Of a DNA stretch of 64,000 nucleotides, positions 15,673-25,312 are shown in pieces. The notes beneath the pieces were generated by a model that was given only the letters and a program-made list of their open reading frames with translations, ran no database searches and was not told where the DNA came from. This DNA is from Paenibacillus sp. FSL R5-0623 (lineage in GTDB: Bacteria > Bacillota > Bacilli > Paenibacillales > Paenibacillaceae): positions 4,836,001-4,900,000 of the forward strand of contig NZ_CP150233.1 in the NCBI RefSeq assembly GCF_037974265.1, read 5' to 3'. The stretch's first letter is position 1; each line of letters opens with the position of its first letter. The position numbers were made by a program, and so were the translations under genes.

Positions 15673-16246
15673 ATAAACCGCTCCTTACAATATATTGGTG
15701 CACTTCATCAGGAATCATGAAGCGTACCGAATGTCCTTTGGCCAGACGTCTGCGTACGGCTGTCGATGAAATATCGACCAAGGGCATCTCGGCCAGCAGG
15801 ACCCGATCCTGTAACTCGTCTGGTAAATCATCGAGATGTAACTGGAAGCCCGGCCGACCAACCCCGATAAAGGTTAAGCGTTCTGCAAGCTCTTCAATCT
15901 GCTCCCATTTGGGAAGATAGTTCACCATATCCGCCCCGATAATGAAATAGAATTCATGTTCAGGATGGCGACGCCACAGTTCCTTCATCGTATCAATGGT
16001 ATAAGACACGCCGCCCAATTCCATCTCGATACCCAGCACCTCATATTGCTGCACACCCTTCACAGCCGCTTCCGTCATATCGAGACGTTGCTGTCCCGAA
16101 GCTCCGGCTCCGCGTTTGTGAGGTGGAACATGGGAAGGCATGAACCAGATCTCATCCAGTGCATGTGAGTCCCTTGCCGCTTCAGCTGCCAGGAGATGTC
16201 CCATGTGGATCGGATCAAACGTACCACCCATGATACCGATCTTCAC
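15656..16246 (-). CDS. nadD: Nicotinate-nucleotide adenylyltransferase
   Basis: Adenylates nicotinate mononucleotide in NAD synthesis. It has the nucleotidyltransferase signature GGTFDPIHMGHLLAAE near the N-terminus and ISSTAVRRRLAKG near the C-terminus. I place the start at GTG 16246, giving the usual KIGIMGGTFDP beginning with GGGAG ten bases upstream. Another in-frame GTG at 16255 sits directly on that Shine-Dalgarno. The protein is about 196 residues, a normal length. It is coupled to yqeK. Confidence 0.95.
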   Translation of the reverse strand: MKIGIMGGTFDPIHMGHLLAAEAARDSHALDEIWFMPSHVPPHKRGAGASGQQRLDMTEAAVKGVQQYEVLGIEMELGGVSYTIDTMKELWRRHPEHEFYFIIGADMVNYLPKWEQIEELAERLTFIGVGRPGFQLHLDDLPDELQDRVLLAEMPLVDISSTAVRRRLAKGHSVRFMIPDEVHQYIVRSGLYGTKP

Positions 16247-16261
16247 CCGCGTCACACTCCC

Positions 16262-16555
16262 TTATCTAGGTAGTTCGATTTGTTTGTTATCGCGAGATTC
16301 TTTGTACAGGATGATTGTGTTACCGATGAGTTGTACAAGCTCACTTCCCGTTTCACGGGCAACTTCTTCTGCCATCTCTTTTCTGTCCTCGTCATTGTTG
16401 TTCAACACTTGCACTTTCATCAATTCGCGCTTCTCAATCGCATCTTCGATGTGACGGAACAGGTGCTCGTTGGTTCCACCTTTACCAATCTGAAATACAG
16501 GGGTCAGGTGATGTGCCTGTGACCGCAAAAAGCGCTTTTGTTTACCGTTTAACAT
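16262..16555 (-). CDS. yhbY: YhbY/YqeI family CRM-domain RNA-binding protein
   Basis: A 97-residue CRM-domain protein linked to ribosome assembly. The start at ATG 16555 (MLNGKQKRFLRSQAH) has GGAG six bases upstream; the frame stays open to 16624 but the extra residues do not match the family. The GxxG-type loop is FQIGKGGTN, followed by the IEDAIEKRELMKVQVLNN helix-strand. It lies between aroE and nadD, as in B. subtilis. Confidence 0.93.
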   Translation of the reverse strand: MLNGKQKRFLRSQAHHLTPVFQIGKGGTNEHLFRHIEDAIEKRELMKVQVLNNNDEDRKEMAEEVARETGSELVQLIGNTIILYKESRDNKQIELPR

Positions 16556-16637
16556 GAATACTCCATACTCCTTATGTTGAGCAGGACCTGATCGACAGCG
16601 CAATTTCTGTCCGGACCTGACCATTCAATTATTATTT

Positions 16638-17507
16638 TCACACTTCAAAACTGTTTAGTACCGCTCGTCTCATCGTCTCCACAGGAGCCGGGATGCCAAG
16701 CCAATGTTCAAAGGCCACTGCGCCCTGGTATACAAACATACCCAGACCACCGTGCACCGTGCATCCTCGCATCCGCGACTCTCGAAGCAGACGGGTCTCC
16801 AGCGGATTATAGATCAGATCACTCACAGCTGCGCCTTCACGAATTAGTGCGGGATCAACCGGCACGTCATCAACATGAGGATGCATTCCGGCAGCCGTTG
16901 TGTTGATCACAATATCAGCCGTAGCCAATACCGTCGCAGCGTCTTCCATGCCACTGCCCGAGATTTCTCCCAAGCCATGGCCCCGTAAATCCGAAGCAAG
17001 TGCAACAGCCCTGTCCGCTGTACGATTCAGAATGTGGATCTGCTCAGGCTTCTCCAATGCAAGTGCGTATATAACGCCTCTTGCCGCTCCACCTGCTCCC
17101 AGTACAGCAATACGTTTACCCGCAAGCTCAGGCACAGCCTCTTCCTTCAGCGATCGGACATAGCCAATACCATCCGTATTGTACCCTGTCAGTGTTCCAC
17201 TTTCATTGACGATGGTATTCACCGCACCAATCAGGCGAGCACTTTCATCGATCACATCCAGGTACTGCATCACCTGTTCTTTATGCGGGATCGTGACATT
17301 GACACCACGATAGCCCAATGCCACAATCCCCCGAACTGCCGCTTCCAATTGACCCGGATGAACATGCAGTGGCATATACATTCCATTCACTCCTGCAGCC
17401 TGCAGGGCCGCATTGTGCATTGCCGGTGATTTGGAATGAGCAATAGGATCACCCATAACGCCAAGCAACACGGGAAATGAAGGGTTGAATTTGTTCCGCT
17501 CAGACAT
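16638..17507 (-). CDS. aroE: Shikimate dehydrogenase (NADP+)
   Basis: Reduces 3-dehydroshikimate to shikimate in aromatic amino acid synthesis. 289 residues. The substrate-binding segment is GDPIAHSKSPAMHNAAL. The catalytic Lys is in NVTIPHKEQ, the NADP-binding Rossmann motif is VLGAGGAARGVIY, and NTDGIGY provides the catalytic Asp. LGMFVYQGAVAFEHWLG is the typical C-terminus. GGAGG precedes the ATG. Operon order yqeH-aroE-yhbY is conserved. Confidence 0.96.
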   Translation of the reverse strand: MSERNKFNPSFPVLLGVMGDPIAHSKSPAMHNAALQAAGVNGMYMPLHVHPGQLEAAVRGIVALGYRGVNVTIPHKEQVMQYLDVIDESARLIGAVNTIVNESGTLTGYNTDGIGYVRSLKEEAVPELAGKRIAVLGAGGAARGVIYALALEKPEQIHILNRTADRAVALASDLRGHGLGEISGSGMEDAATVLATADIVINTTAAGMHPHVDDVPVDPALIREGAAVSDLIYNPLETRLLRESRMRGCTVHGGLGMFVYQGAVAFEHWLGIPAPVETMRRAVLNSFEV

Positions 17508-17552
17508 AGGTCCGCCTCCAATCCGCTCTGATGTACAGGTTCTGAGATTACA

Positions 17553-18680
17553 TTAGATTAAGGATGGACGGATCTGTACACGAATGCCCTTTGGAGCATG
17601 CACAGCAACAAGTGCTCCAATATCGCCATTCACCTTAATCCAGCCCAGACCCGAGATGAATACATCCGATTGACTGCCGCGTTTGATGCGGAATTCATGT
17701 CTGGTCCATTCAGCCATCTCTGCTGCATCCTCACGGGTTGGCGGAGACAACAATTCTCCCAGGTGGTCGCGGTACAGATCATCTGCACGCTCCAGCTTCG
17801 TCCGGTGAATATCTAGCGCAGTGCTGATAAAACAAGTAAACGACTGGCGATCACCTTCCACAAAGTCAAATCGAGCCATGCCGCCGAAGAACAGCGTCTG
17901 ACCGGAATTCAACTGATACACAGCCGGTTTAAGCGGTTTTTCCGGCATGATGGCAGCGAGATCCTTACGTGAAACAATCTCGCTGAAACGCCATGGATAC
18001 ACGATTCCAGGCGTATCAATAATATATTTTCCATCATCCAGCGGAATGTTCACCATATCCAGCGTTGTTCCCGGATAACGGGATGTGGTCAGCTCCTGTT
18101 CCAGATCGCTGTAATCACGAATCAGACGGTTAATCAGTGTGGATTTACCCACATTGGTACCGCCAACCACGTACACGTCACGATCTTCGCGATACGTTCC
18201 TACAAGCTCAAGCAGTCGGTCGAAGCCCTGATTTTGCTTTGCACTGCACAAGACTACATCCACGGTACGCAAACCCTGTTCTTTGGCTTGCTTCTGTACC
18301 CAGTTGCGAACCTTGTTCCAGTTGGTTACTTTCGGAAGCAAGTCCGTTTTGTTCACAGCAAGCAATACCGGATTGTTGCCTACAAAACGTTGCAGACCGG
18401 AGATAATGCTGCCATCAAAGTCAAACAAATCAACGATATGGATGACAAGTGCATCCTTATCCCCGATTTTGCTAAGCAGCGCCAGGAATTCGTCCTGATC
18501 CACCGTAACGGATGATGACTCATTGTAGTTTTTGATGCGGAAACAGCGCTGGCATATAACCGGTTCACGATCCAATGCCTTCTCGGGGATAAACCCTGGT
18601 AATTCCGAATTTTCTGTTTGCAGATGCACGCCACATCCGCTGCACCTTACGGCAAGATTGCCGTTATGCGGTTCTGTCAT
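17553..18680 (-). CDS. yqeH: Ribosome biogenesis GTPase YqeH
   Basis: A 375-residue circularly permuted GTPase needed for 30S assembly. An N-terminal zinc-finger (CSGCGVHL and CQRCFRIKNYNE) precedes the GTPase core. The G4 motif NKTDLLPK (about residue 110) comes before the G1 P-loop GGTNVGKSTLINRL (about 173), which shows the permutation. DTPGIVYPW is G3. The ATG overlaps the yqeG stop (ATGA). Confidence 0.96.
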   Translation of the reverse strand: MTEPHNGNLAVRCSGCGVHLQTENSELPGFIPEKALDREPVICQRCFRIKNYNESSSVTVDQDEFLALLSKIGDKDALVIHIVDLFDFDGSIISGLQRFVGNNPVLLAVNKTDLLPKVTNWNKVRNWVQKQAKEQGLRTVDVVLCSAKQNQGFDRLLELVGTYREDRDVYVVGGTNVGKSTLINRLIRDYSDLEQELTTSRYPGTTLDMVNIPLDDGKYIIDTPGIVYPWRFSEIVSRKDLAAIMPEKPLKPAVYQLNSGQTLFFGGMARFDFVEGDRQSFTCFISTALDIHRTKLERADDLYRDHLGELLSPPTREDAAEMAEWTRHEFRIKRGSQSDVFISGLGWIKVNGDIGALVAVHAPKGIRVQIRPSLI

Positions 18681-19204
18681 TTCTTCTTTTCCTCCTCAAG
18701 CCATAAGCCTTTCCTGCGTAAACTCGTTAGAGCAATCCGTTCAACGCGTCGATTGAAGCGGGTCATAAAACCTTCGTCCCCAATGGAGATTGGTAGTACC
18801 AGAACGGTATATAACCCCATTCGGTTCCCTCCATAAACGTCCGTAAGCATCTGATCACCTACTACAATCGTGTTCTCAGGAGATAACTCCATCATTTTAA
18901 TTGCTCTACGAAACGGTACATTCGATGGTTTGCGTGCACTATGCACAAACTGGATATCCAGCGGGGTCGCAAACAGGGATACACGATTCAAATTGTTATT
19001 TGACACAATCATCAGCTTGAAACCCGCCTCTTTCACACGTGCAAACCATTCAATCAGTTCGGGCGTAGCGTCAGCGGCTTTGGCTCCAACGAGTGTGTTA
19101 TCCAGATCAGTTATAATTCCACGGTAGCCTTGAGCGTACAGCTCTTCCAGATTAATGTCAAAAACCGTGTCTACACGCAGCTTGGGCATTAACATTTTAA
19201 ACAA
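18677..19204 (-). CDS. yqeG: YqeG, HAD superfamily IIIA phosphatase
   Basis: A 175-residue HAD phosphatase, the first gene of the operon. Motif I is ITDLDNTLVGAK, motif II is MIVSNNN, and the C-terminal motif VVGDQMLTDVYGGNRMG is characteristic. The start is taken as TTG at 19204, giving FKMLMPKLRVDTVFD, close in length to B. subtilis YqeG (172). GAGGTGA lies six bases upstream. An ATG at 19231 is in frame, but it falls within the predicted promoter and initiation region. The precise substrate is unknown; the order yqeG-yqeH suggests a link to ribosome assembly. Confidence 0.9.
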   Translation of the reverse strand: MFKMLMPKLRVDTVFDINLEELYAQGYRGIITDLDNTLVGAKAADATPELIEWFARVKEAGFKLMIVSNNNLNRVSLFATPLDIQFVHSARKPSNVPFRRAIKMMELSPENTIVVGDQMLTDVYGGNRMGLYTVLVLPISIGDEGFMTRFNRRVERIALTSLRRKGLWLEEEKKK

Positions 19205-19231
19205 AGAAGTCACCTCAGTTTCATACGACAC

Positions 19232-19240
19232 ACTATATCA
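19232..19240 (-). promoter_or_regulatory. Extended -10 promoter of the yqeG operon
   Basis: The minus strand reads TGATATAGTG: an extended -10 (TG, one base, TATAGT at 19237-19232). The -35 region TTTTCAG is weak, which fits an extended -10 promoter. Transcription would start near 19225, leaving about 20 bases before the TTG start at 19204. Confidence 0.5.
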
Positions 19241-19289
19241 CAAATCCGTCTTTCCTGAAAATGCATACAGCGCCTGATGGCATAGGAAA

Positions 19290-19328
19290 AAAGGAAAAAC
19301 GGGACGGGCAACAACTATGCCCGTTCCG
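19290..19328 (-). terminator. Terminator after the transglutaminase gene, stop codon in the loop
   Basis: On the minus strand CGGAACGGGCA pairs with TGCCCGTCCCG (one mismatch), then TTTTTCC. The 5' arm is the last coding sequence and the TAG stop begins the 7-base loop. Confidence 0.85.
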
Positions 19329-21528
19329 CTTTCAGTTCCTTCCGCAGCTTCAAGGCGGTCTGATAGACGCCCTTCCAGTCGTCGGCAGTTACGGACGCTG
19401 GACTGTAACGAGTCTGTTCAAACTTCGTGAGAAGCTCATGCAATGTTGCTTCTGCAGCAGGTTTTGCCTGGCTCCAGCGGGTTACCGATTCACGAAGTGT
19501 CTCGTCTCCGCTCCGGGTCAACCCTTTGCGTTTCACATACTGAATCCAACGCTCGGTCTCTGCCACTACCTTCTGTTCAGGGGTGAGCGGTCCACCTGTC
19601 CGTAAACGAAGCAGGAAGAATCGCATGGAGAAACGATTACGCCAGAACATATATGCTACCCACAATACAATAATGGCTCCTGCAGCCCAGATAACAAAAG
19701 TCGGGATGGCAGACGATGTCTGCTCAGGTGCAGGGGTCTGCTCTTCCTCTTGTACCGGCTCCTCTTCTGGCTCTTCTTCAGGCTCATCTACAGGTTGTAC
19801 ATCAGGCTGTTCCGTCAGCAGCGGCATATCAAAGCCCGGCGTTGCTTCAACAGGAATCCAGCCATACTCACCAAAATAGACCTCTGCCCAGGAGTGTGCA
19901 TCTGCATTGGTAACGGTGTAGGTCGTCTCAATCTCCGCGCCAGGTTGACGTGGAGCCTGCATGTCCGAGTTCAGGGACAATTGTCCAGGCGCATAACCTT
20001 TAACCCACCTTGCAGGAATGCCCTCCGAGCGCGCCATCATCACCAGCGCAGTGGAGAAGTAGTCACAGTAGCCTTCCATAATATCGAACAGGAAACCTTC
20101 CACAAAGTCGCTGCTTACTTTTCGAGATAAATCCGGATTGTTCGTGTATTCAAAATTAGTTTGTAAATAGTTTTGCAGTAATGCCACTTTTTCATACGGA
20201 GTATTCGCAGATGCCGTTATCTCGGCTGCCAGATCTGACACCCGGTCAGGGAAACGGGATGGTAACTGCAAGTACATATCATCTGCCGGATTACTGTTAT
20301 ACAGATCTTCAAATGACTTTGTACGAAGCTCATCTTCCACAATCACAGGGGCTTCCGATACGATAGTATATGTCTTGGGATACTGTGGTTGTTGACGATC
20401 TGTCACCACATGCAGTTCCGCCTGTTCGGAATTCCACAACATCCGTTCCGTTCTGTCCTCACCATTAATCGAGCTCACTTCGGAGATCGAATAAGCACCA
20501 AAGAGAATCGGATAGACATTATCATTCAGCATCGTTACGTTCTGAGTCACTTGTTTGGTATTCACATTACCGGATTCCTGGTTCTCCAGAGGCTGTCCGG
20601 CTTCAACATTCTCTGTTGAACCCCGTCCACGGTCATCCCAGCCTGTGCCTGTATACTCTGCACGTGTCTCACCGCGCCAATAACTGCGCTCATTGGTGGT
20701 GACAGACATGACAGGGGTATAGTCGAAGTTGAATCCTCCACCAAGCTGATTGTCTTCCCTGCTGTATCCCGATTCGGTAGCCGCCGGGATATCAAGGTTT
20801 CCATTACCAGCCTGATTTGTGGAAGTTCCGGTATAGTTACGCCAAGCTGTGTATGGGTCCGTCAAGGTGGGTGGAATCTCCGGCATATTGACGCTGGCTA
20901 CAATAATCAAAGAAAAGATAATGGCAATATTGGCCAGGACTTTATAAGGATAACGGATGATTCGTTTCCAACCTTGTGGATACTGTAGCTGATAGTTACG
21001 GAAATGCTGACATACGAGCCATCCCATCCCCGCAAACATCACCCACGCGATTTCAATCCAGAGTGGAATCTGAGTGAAAGAATCGAGAATCCCCATCGAA
21101 ATGATGTTAACACCCAGAAAAACAAGAATGCGACGTGTTGTGGTCACGAGTCGAAGCGCAGCCTCAAGCATCACCCATGCACACAGGGAGAACCAGATGT
21201 ACGGCGTCATGTGTAATATGAATTGTTCCGCTCGGTCCGTTAAAGAGCCATAAGGGATGTACACCGTATAATCAATTAGCGTTTTATGCAAAATGTAACC
21301 AACAACGACCGCCTTGATGATCGCCCGATACATCGTTTTGAAGGGCAGAATGACCTCCAGCACACTGACCGCTGCAAGTGTCCATAACACCAGAGAAGTG
21401 GTCTCCGTGTACCACGATTCCTGCGTAAATGAAATCCACTGCATTCCAATCAGGAAAATCCAGAGCAACGACGCTGCATGATACCAGGATCGCTTGCCTG
21501 CAATACTTTCATTTCCTTTTGTACTCAT
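19315..21528 (-). CDS. Transglutaminase-domain membrane protein (TgpA-like, DUF3488/DUF4129 type)
   Basis: A 737-residue membrane protein. Start at ATG 21528 is chosen because it overlaps the upstream stop (ATGA) and has GGGGGAGG before it. About six N-terminal helices are followed by an extracytoplasmic domain with a transglutaminase core: Cys in GYCDYFSTALVMMARSEGIP, His in ADAHSWAEVYF, Asp in WIPVEATPGFD context. A Glu/Pro-rich linker, a last helix (FVIWAAGAIIVLWVAYMFW) and a cytoplasmic tail follow. The trio MoxR-DUF58-transglutaminase is conserved in many bacteria; a role in envelope protein processing or cross-linking is inferred, not shown. Confidence 0.88.
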   Translation of the reverse strand: MSTKGNESIAGKRSWYHAASLLWIFLIGMQWISFTQESWYTETTSLVLWTLAAVSVLEVILPFKTMYRAIIKAVVVGYILHKTLIDYTVYIPYGSLTDRAEQFILHMTPYIWFSLCAWVMLEAALRLVTTTRRILVFLGVNIISMGILDSFTQIPLWIEIAWVMFAGMGWLVCQHFRNYQLQYPQGWKRIIRYPYKVLANIAIIFSLIIVASVNMPEIPPTLTDPYTAWRNYTGTSTNQAGNGNLDIPAATESGYSREDNQLGGGFNFDYTPVMSVTTNERSYWRGETRAEYTGTGWDDRGRGSTENVEAGQPLENQESGNVNTKQVTQNVTMLNDNVYPILFGAYSISEVSSINGEDRTERMLWNSEQAELHVVTDRQQPQYPKTYTIVSEAPVIVEDELRTKSFEDLYNSNPADDMYLQLPSRFPDRVSDLAAEITASANTPYEKVALLQNYLQTNFEYTNNPDLSRKVSSDFVEGFLFDIMEGYCDYFSTALVMMARSEGIPARWVKGYAPGQLSLNSDMQAPRQPGAEIETTYTVTNADAHSWAEVYFGEYGWIPVEATPGFDMPLLTEQPDVQPVDEPEEEPEEEPVQEEEQTPAPEQTSSAIPTFVIWAAGAIIVLWVAYMFWRNRFSMRFFLLRLRTGGPLTPEQKVVAETERWIQYVKRKGLTRSGDETLRESVTRWSQAKPAAEATLHELLTKFEQTRYSPASVTADDWKGVYQTALKLRKELKAERA

Positions 21529-22772
21529 ACAGAACCTCCCCCCATCACCGTTGGAAGCTCCTGCAAGTGAGAAACAGTGAATGACCTCGTGCCTCTTCCA
21601 CTCAACATGGCATTCCACTCGGCACTCCGGCGGGATTCACTGGTATCGATCAGAATATGACATGGAGTCATGCCCCGCGTATCGGCCCAGCGCAACAGTT
21701 CCATTATTTTTTCATCCTTCTGAGGAGAAATCACGACAAAGTAGGCCCCCTGAGGCAGTTGACGTGCGATTCTTTCCACGCCGGGCAACAGATGGGTATC
21801 CTGACCGTTATATTGAATATCCACCAGATGATGCATCATCTTCTGTCGTTCCATCAGACTTTCACTGGGGGCCATGAAGGATGTCTGTTCTGACAATGTC
21901 AACAGCCCCATCCCCATTCGTTCCCTGACACCATACTCCAGCAGAGAGGCAGCCGTGGAAACAGCAATTTCGAAAGCATCCCCATGTTCATAACTTGATG
22001 CCAGCGCATCCAGAACCAGAATGGTTTTGGGCACAGACTCATGTTCAAACTCCTTGGACTTCCAGTTCCCTGTCTTTGCCGTTGCATTCCAGTGAATGCG
22101 GGAAAGTCGATCTCCGTATACGTAGTCACGTACACCATTGATCTGAGTAGTCTCTCTCCGTGAACGGGTTAACGCCGTCTGAGGACCGGATAACCGTGAT
22201 TTGCGGTCGTAGAGCTGCCAATATGGAATAAATACCGTTCTTGGCAGTACGCGAAACTCACCTTTGGCCTTAAACTTTCCTCGATGTTCAATCAGTCCAA
22301 ATATGTCCTCGCTGGCACATTCCGTTTCCGAAAAAACATACTTTCCCCGCTCAAGTGGCGGTGTCTGAAAAGACAACTCGCCATTACCTCGCATATTGGG
22401 AATCAAACTTTCCTTGAACGACCACGATTCTCCGTTATGCCGATGCAGCATTTCACGTACAACAACATAGGGAAGCGGGAGGAATCCCGGAATCGTCAGA
22501 CTCAGCTGTACTTGAACCTGGTCACCCGCATGCAGCAATTCTTCGTGGTCTGGACCAGAAGATAACCTACGAACTCCTTGAGCACGTCTTACCCCGCTAA
22601 ATCCAGCAATGGCAAGATACACACAGAGCAGGGTCACCATCGACAGCAACATAAGGGATGTCTTCCCGCCCTGAAACAAAACATAAGCCAGACAGCACAT
22701 CCACACCATTGCGATGCTCCATACGCGTGGGTGGCGTAACCCTCTATTGACTGTTCTAAAAAGCGGCTTCAT
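21525..22772 (-). CDS. DUF58 domain protein
   Basis: A 415-residue protein with two N-terminal transmembrane helices (IAMVWMCCLAYVLF and LLSMVTLLCVYLAIAGF). A beta-rich middle segment is followed by the DUF58 signature GDRLSRIHWNATAKTGNWKS and a von Willebrand A-like C-terminal region (ILVLDALASSYEHGDAFEIA). It sits between MoxR and the transglutaminase, overlapping the latter by 4 bases. DUF58 partners of MoxR ATPases are thought to present clients; the client here is unknown. Confidence 0.88.
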   Translation of the reverse strand: MKPLFRTVNRGLRHPRVWSIAMVWMCCLAYVLFQGGKTSLMLLSMVTLLCVYLAIAGFSGVRRAQGVRRLSSGPDHEELLHAGDQVQVQLSLTIPGFLPLPYVVVREMLHRHNGESWSFKESLIPNMRGNGELSFQTPPLERGKYVFSETECASEDIFGLIEHRGKFKAKGEFRVLPRTVFIPYWQLYDRKSRLSGPQTALTRSRRETTQINGVRDYVYGDRLSRIHWNATAKTGNWKSKEFEHESVPKTILVLDALASSYEHGDAFEIAVSTAASLLEYGVRERMGMGLLTLSEQTSFMAPSESLMERQKMMHHLVDIQYNGQDTHLLPGVERIARQLPQGAYFVVISPQKDEKIMELLRWADTRGMTPCHILIDTSESRRSAEWNAMLSGRGTRSFTVSHLQELPTVMGGGSV

Positions 22773-22775
22773 GAA

Positions 22776-23732
22776 CTATTGCCCCATGGAGACGGGCACG
22801 CGTACTTGCTGGAGTACGGCTTTCAAAACGGCCTCGGAACTCATACTGTCCAGTCTCGATTCGGGACGAAGCACTATACGATGAGAGATCACATAAGGGG
22901 CCATCGTTTTCACATCATCCGGAAGCACATAATCACGTTCCTGCAAGAAAGCAAAGGCTTTTACGGCCATCATGAACGATATGGCTGCCCGTGGGCTGGC
23001 ACCCAGCAATACAGATGGGTGGGAGCGGGTTTGGCGAACAACATCCAACAAATAGTCCATAACCGGATCACCGATAAAGACCTCTTTAATCTCCTGCTGG
23101 ATTGCCGAAATCTGGTCCATATGAGTCACGGATTCAAGACGATCTACAGGCTGACCGAGCTGATGCTGTTTCAATAGAATTTTCTCAATTTCCTTATCGG
23201 GATAACCTAGACTTATTTTTAACATAAACCGGTCGAGTTGTGCTTCCGGCAACGTATACGTACCTTCAAAATCAATCGGATTCTGAGTTGCACAGAGCAT
23301 GAATGGATGTGGCAGATCATACGTATCACCATCAACGGTTACACTGCGCTCCTCCATAACCTCAAGCAGAGCTGATTGGGTTTTTGTTGTGGCCCGGTTA
23401 ATCTCATCAGCCAGCAAAATGTTGGTCATCACAGGACCTGGCCGGAAATAAAAACGCTCATCCTTCGGATGAAACACAGATACGCCCGTAATATCACTAG
23501 GTAAAATATCAGGATTACATTGAATGCGTCGGTACTCACCACGCATGGATTTCGATAATGCCTTGATTAATTGCGTTTTGCCAGTTCCCGGTACGTCTTC
23601 AATCAGAACGTGCCCACCTGCAAGCAAAGCTGTAAGTAAAAGTTGAATTTCAAAGGATTTCCCCATAATACAGGATTCCAGATTTGAACGAACTGCGGAT
23701 ATGATTTGGATCGACTCTTTGCGCACAGGCAT
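22776..23732 (-). CDS. MoxR family AAA+ ATPase
   Basis: A 318-residue AAA+ ATPase. The start at ATG 23732 has AGGAGG 9 bases upstream. Walker A is EDVPGTGKTQLI, Walker B is ILLADEINRATTKTQSALLE, sensor 1 is CATQNPIDFEGTYTLPEAQLDRF, and arginine-finger and sensor 2 regions include LGASPRAAISF. MoxR proteins act as chaperones, usually with a neighbouring DUF58/VWA protein, which follows immediately. First gene of a three-gene operon. Confidence 0.93.
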   Translation of the reverse strand: MPVRKESIQIISAVRSNLESCIMGKSFEIQLLLTALLAGGHVLIEDVPGTGKTQLIKALSKSMRGEYRRIQCNPDILPSDITGVSVFHPKDERFYFRPGPVMTNILLADEINRATTKTQSALLEVMEERSVTVDGDTYDLPHPFMLCATQNPIDFEGTYTLPEAQLDRFMLKISLGYPDKEIEKILLKQHQLGQPVDRLESVTHMDQISAIQQEIKEVFIGDPVMDYLLDVVRQTRSHPSVLLGASPRAAISFMMAVKAFAFLQERDYVLPDDVKTMAPYVISHRIVLRPESRLDSMSSEAVLKAVLQQVRVPVSMGQ

Positions 23733-23865
23733 GTGGTCTAACCTCCTAAAAAAGCATACAGATTTCCTTTTATTGTACATGATCCAGAGTCACGAGTACA
23801 CTCGAAGGAACTCACAATTTGTTTCCAGCCCGTCAGATTCACCGCAGTTCTCGCATGAATACGAC

Positions 23866-23901
23866 AAAAAAGGCCCGGATAGAAGTTATCCGAAGCCTTT
23901 G
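23866..23901 (-). terminator. Terminator downstream of spoVAE
   Basis: On the minus strand AAAGGC-TT-CGGATA pairs with TATCCG-GG-CCTTT around a 5-base loop, followed by TTTTGTC. It ends the spoVA transcript 39 bases after the last gene. Confidence 0.8.
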
Positions 23902-23939
23902 TTGAGTCGCAATATGTTAAGTAGATTTCTCATTCTATG

Positions 23940-24290
23940 TTAGCCTTTTGGTTTAACCACCAATGCCGCGAGAAAAGAAAAGATGATCGCTGACGAAATC
24001 CCCGCCGCAGTCAGATCGAAAATCCCTGTAATCACACCCAGCCATCCCTCTTTTTCCAGCTCCGTCAATGCCCCGTGCACCAAGGAATTACCGAAACTTG
24101 TGATGGGGATGGTTGCACCCGCACCTGCAAATTTAACCAGGGGGTCGTACACGCCAAATGCATCCGCAAGCGCACCTGTCACAACAAGTGTACTCATGGT
24201 ATGAGCTGGCGTAAGTTTAACCCCATCCATTAGAAGCTGTCCGATAACACAGATTAAACCGCCAACAATAAATGCCCACAAGAACTGCAT
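23940..24290 (-). CDS. spoVAE: Stage V sporulation protein AE (SpoVAE/AEb)
   Basis: A 116-residue membrane protein of the spore DPA channel. Start at ATG 24290 (QFLWAFIVGG) is preferred: AAGGAGGG lies 9 bases upstream, whereas the in-frame ATG at 24299 abuts that site. Hydrophobic helices include LWAFIVGGLICVIGQLLMDG and a C-terminal helix. The GAGATIPITSFGNSLVHGAL segment is shared with SpoVAC. It follows spoVAC and spoVAD with stop/start overlaps. Confidence 0.93.
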   Translation of the reverse strand: MQFLWAFIVGGLICVIGQLLMDGVKLTPAHTMSTLVVTGALADAFGVYDPLVKFAGAGATIPITSFGNSLVHGALTELEKEGWLGVITGIFDLTAAGISSAIIFSFLAALVVKPKG

Positions 24291-24295
24291 TACCT

Positions 24296-25312
24296 TCATC
24301 CCTCCTTTTCTATGGCTACGGCATGAGCAATACAGGGAATACTTTCACCCTGTTGGTATGAAATCGGAGATAACAGTGCCCCCGTAGCAACGACGAGCAC
24401 CCGTTTAAGATCACCCTTCTGCATCCGGTTCAAAATGTGACCATAGGTGACGGTGGCAGAACATCCGCAGCCACTTCCCCCGGCAACAACATAAGGCTGC
24501 TTCTCCCGATCATAGATCATCAGGCCGCAGTCATTAAAAACCGTCTGTTCCATGGGAATGCCTTCTTTTTGCAAAAGCTCTTTCGTAATTGGCAGACCAA
24601 CGGAAGCCAGATCCCCGGTCACAATGAGATCATAATAGCCGGGTTCCAATCCCGTATCTCTGAAATGAGAGATGATGGTGTCGGCTGCTGCTGGCGCCAT
24701 GGCTGAACCCATGTTAAAGGGATCTTTGATGCCCAAGTCCATAATGCGTCCAATCGTGGCTTTGGTAACAACGGGACCATCACCAGTACGGGAGACCACA
24801 CCACACCCTGATCCTGTGACGGTATATTGCGCATAAGGGGGCTTTTGGGAACCATACTCCGTCGGATACCGAAATTGTTTTTCCACCGTACAGTTGTGGC
24901 TCACCGTTCCTGCAAGGACATAATCTCCAGCTCCGGAGTCAACTATCATGGACGCTAACGCTAACGTTTCCATGGAAGTAGAACAGGCTCCAAAGACACC
25001 CAGGTAAGGCACACCTAGTTTTCGCGCTGAAAAGGAACTGCTGATAATCTGATTCATCAGATCTCCACCCACAAAAAATTGAAGCTCTTCCTTGGTGATA
25101 TTTGCATTAACCAAAGCCAGCTGAGAGGCCTGTTCGAGCAGTTTGCGTTCTCCCTTTTCCCACGTTTTCTCGCCGATCTCTAGATTGTCATAGACATAAT
25201 CGAAATCAGATGACAGTGGACCCTCGCCTTCTTCTGGTCCTACAACTGCGGCTTTACCGATGATCCGCGGACGATTCTCAAACTGCCATGTCTGGCGACC
25301 CAATCGTTTCAC
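24296..25312 (-). CDS. spoVAD: Stage V sporulation protein AD (SpoVAD)
   Basis: A 338-residue thiolase-fold protein that binds dipicolinic acid during its uptake into the forespore and its release in germination. Recognisable segments are GRQTWQFENRPRIIGKAAVV at the N-terminus, GACSTSMETLALASMIVDSG and GGSGCGCSATVTYGHIL near the end. Start GTG at 25312 overlaps the spoVAC stop (GTGA) with GGAGG upstream. It is essential for DPA accumulation in B. subtilis. Confidence 0.96.
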   Translation of the reverse strand: MKRLGRQTWQFENRPRIIGKAAVVGPEEGEGPLSSDFDYVYDNLEIGEKTWEKGERKLLEQASQLALVNANITKEELQFFVGGDLMNQIISSSFSARKLGVPYLGVFGACSTSMETLALASMIVDSGAGDYVLAGTVSHNCTVEKQFRYPTEYGSQKPPYAQYTVTGSGCGVVSRTGDGPVVTKATIGRIMDLGIKDPFNMGSAMAPAAADTIISHFRDTGLEPGYYDLIVTGDLASVGLPITKELLQKEGIPMEQTVFNDCGLMIYDREKQPYVVAGGSGCGCSATVTYGHILNRMQKGDLKRVLVVATGALLSPISYQQGESIPCIAHAVAIEKEG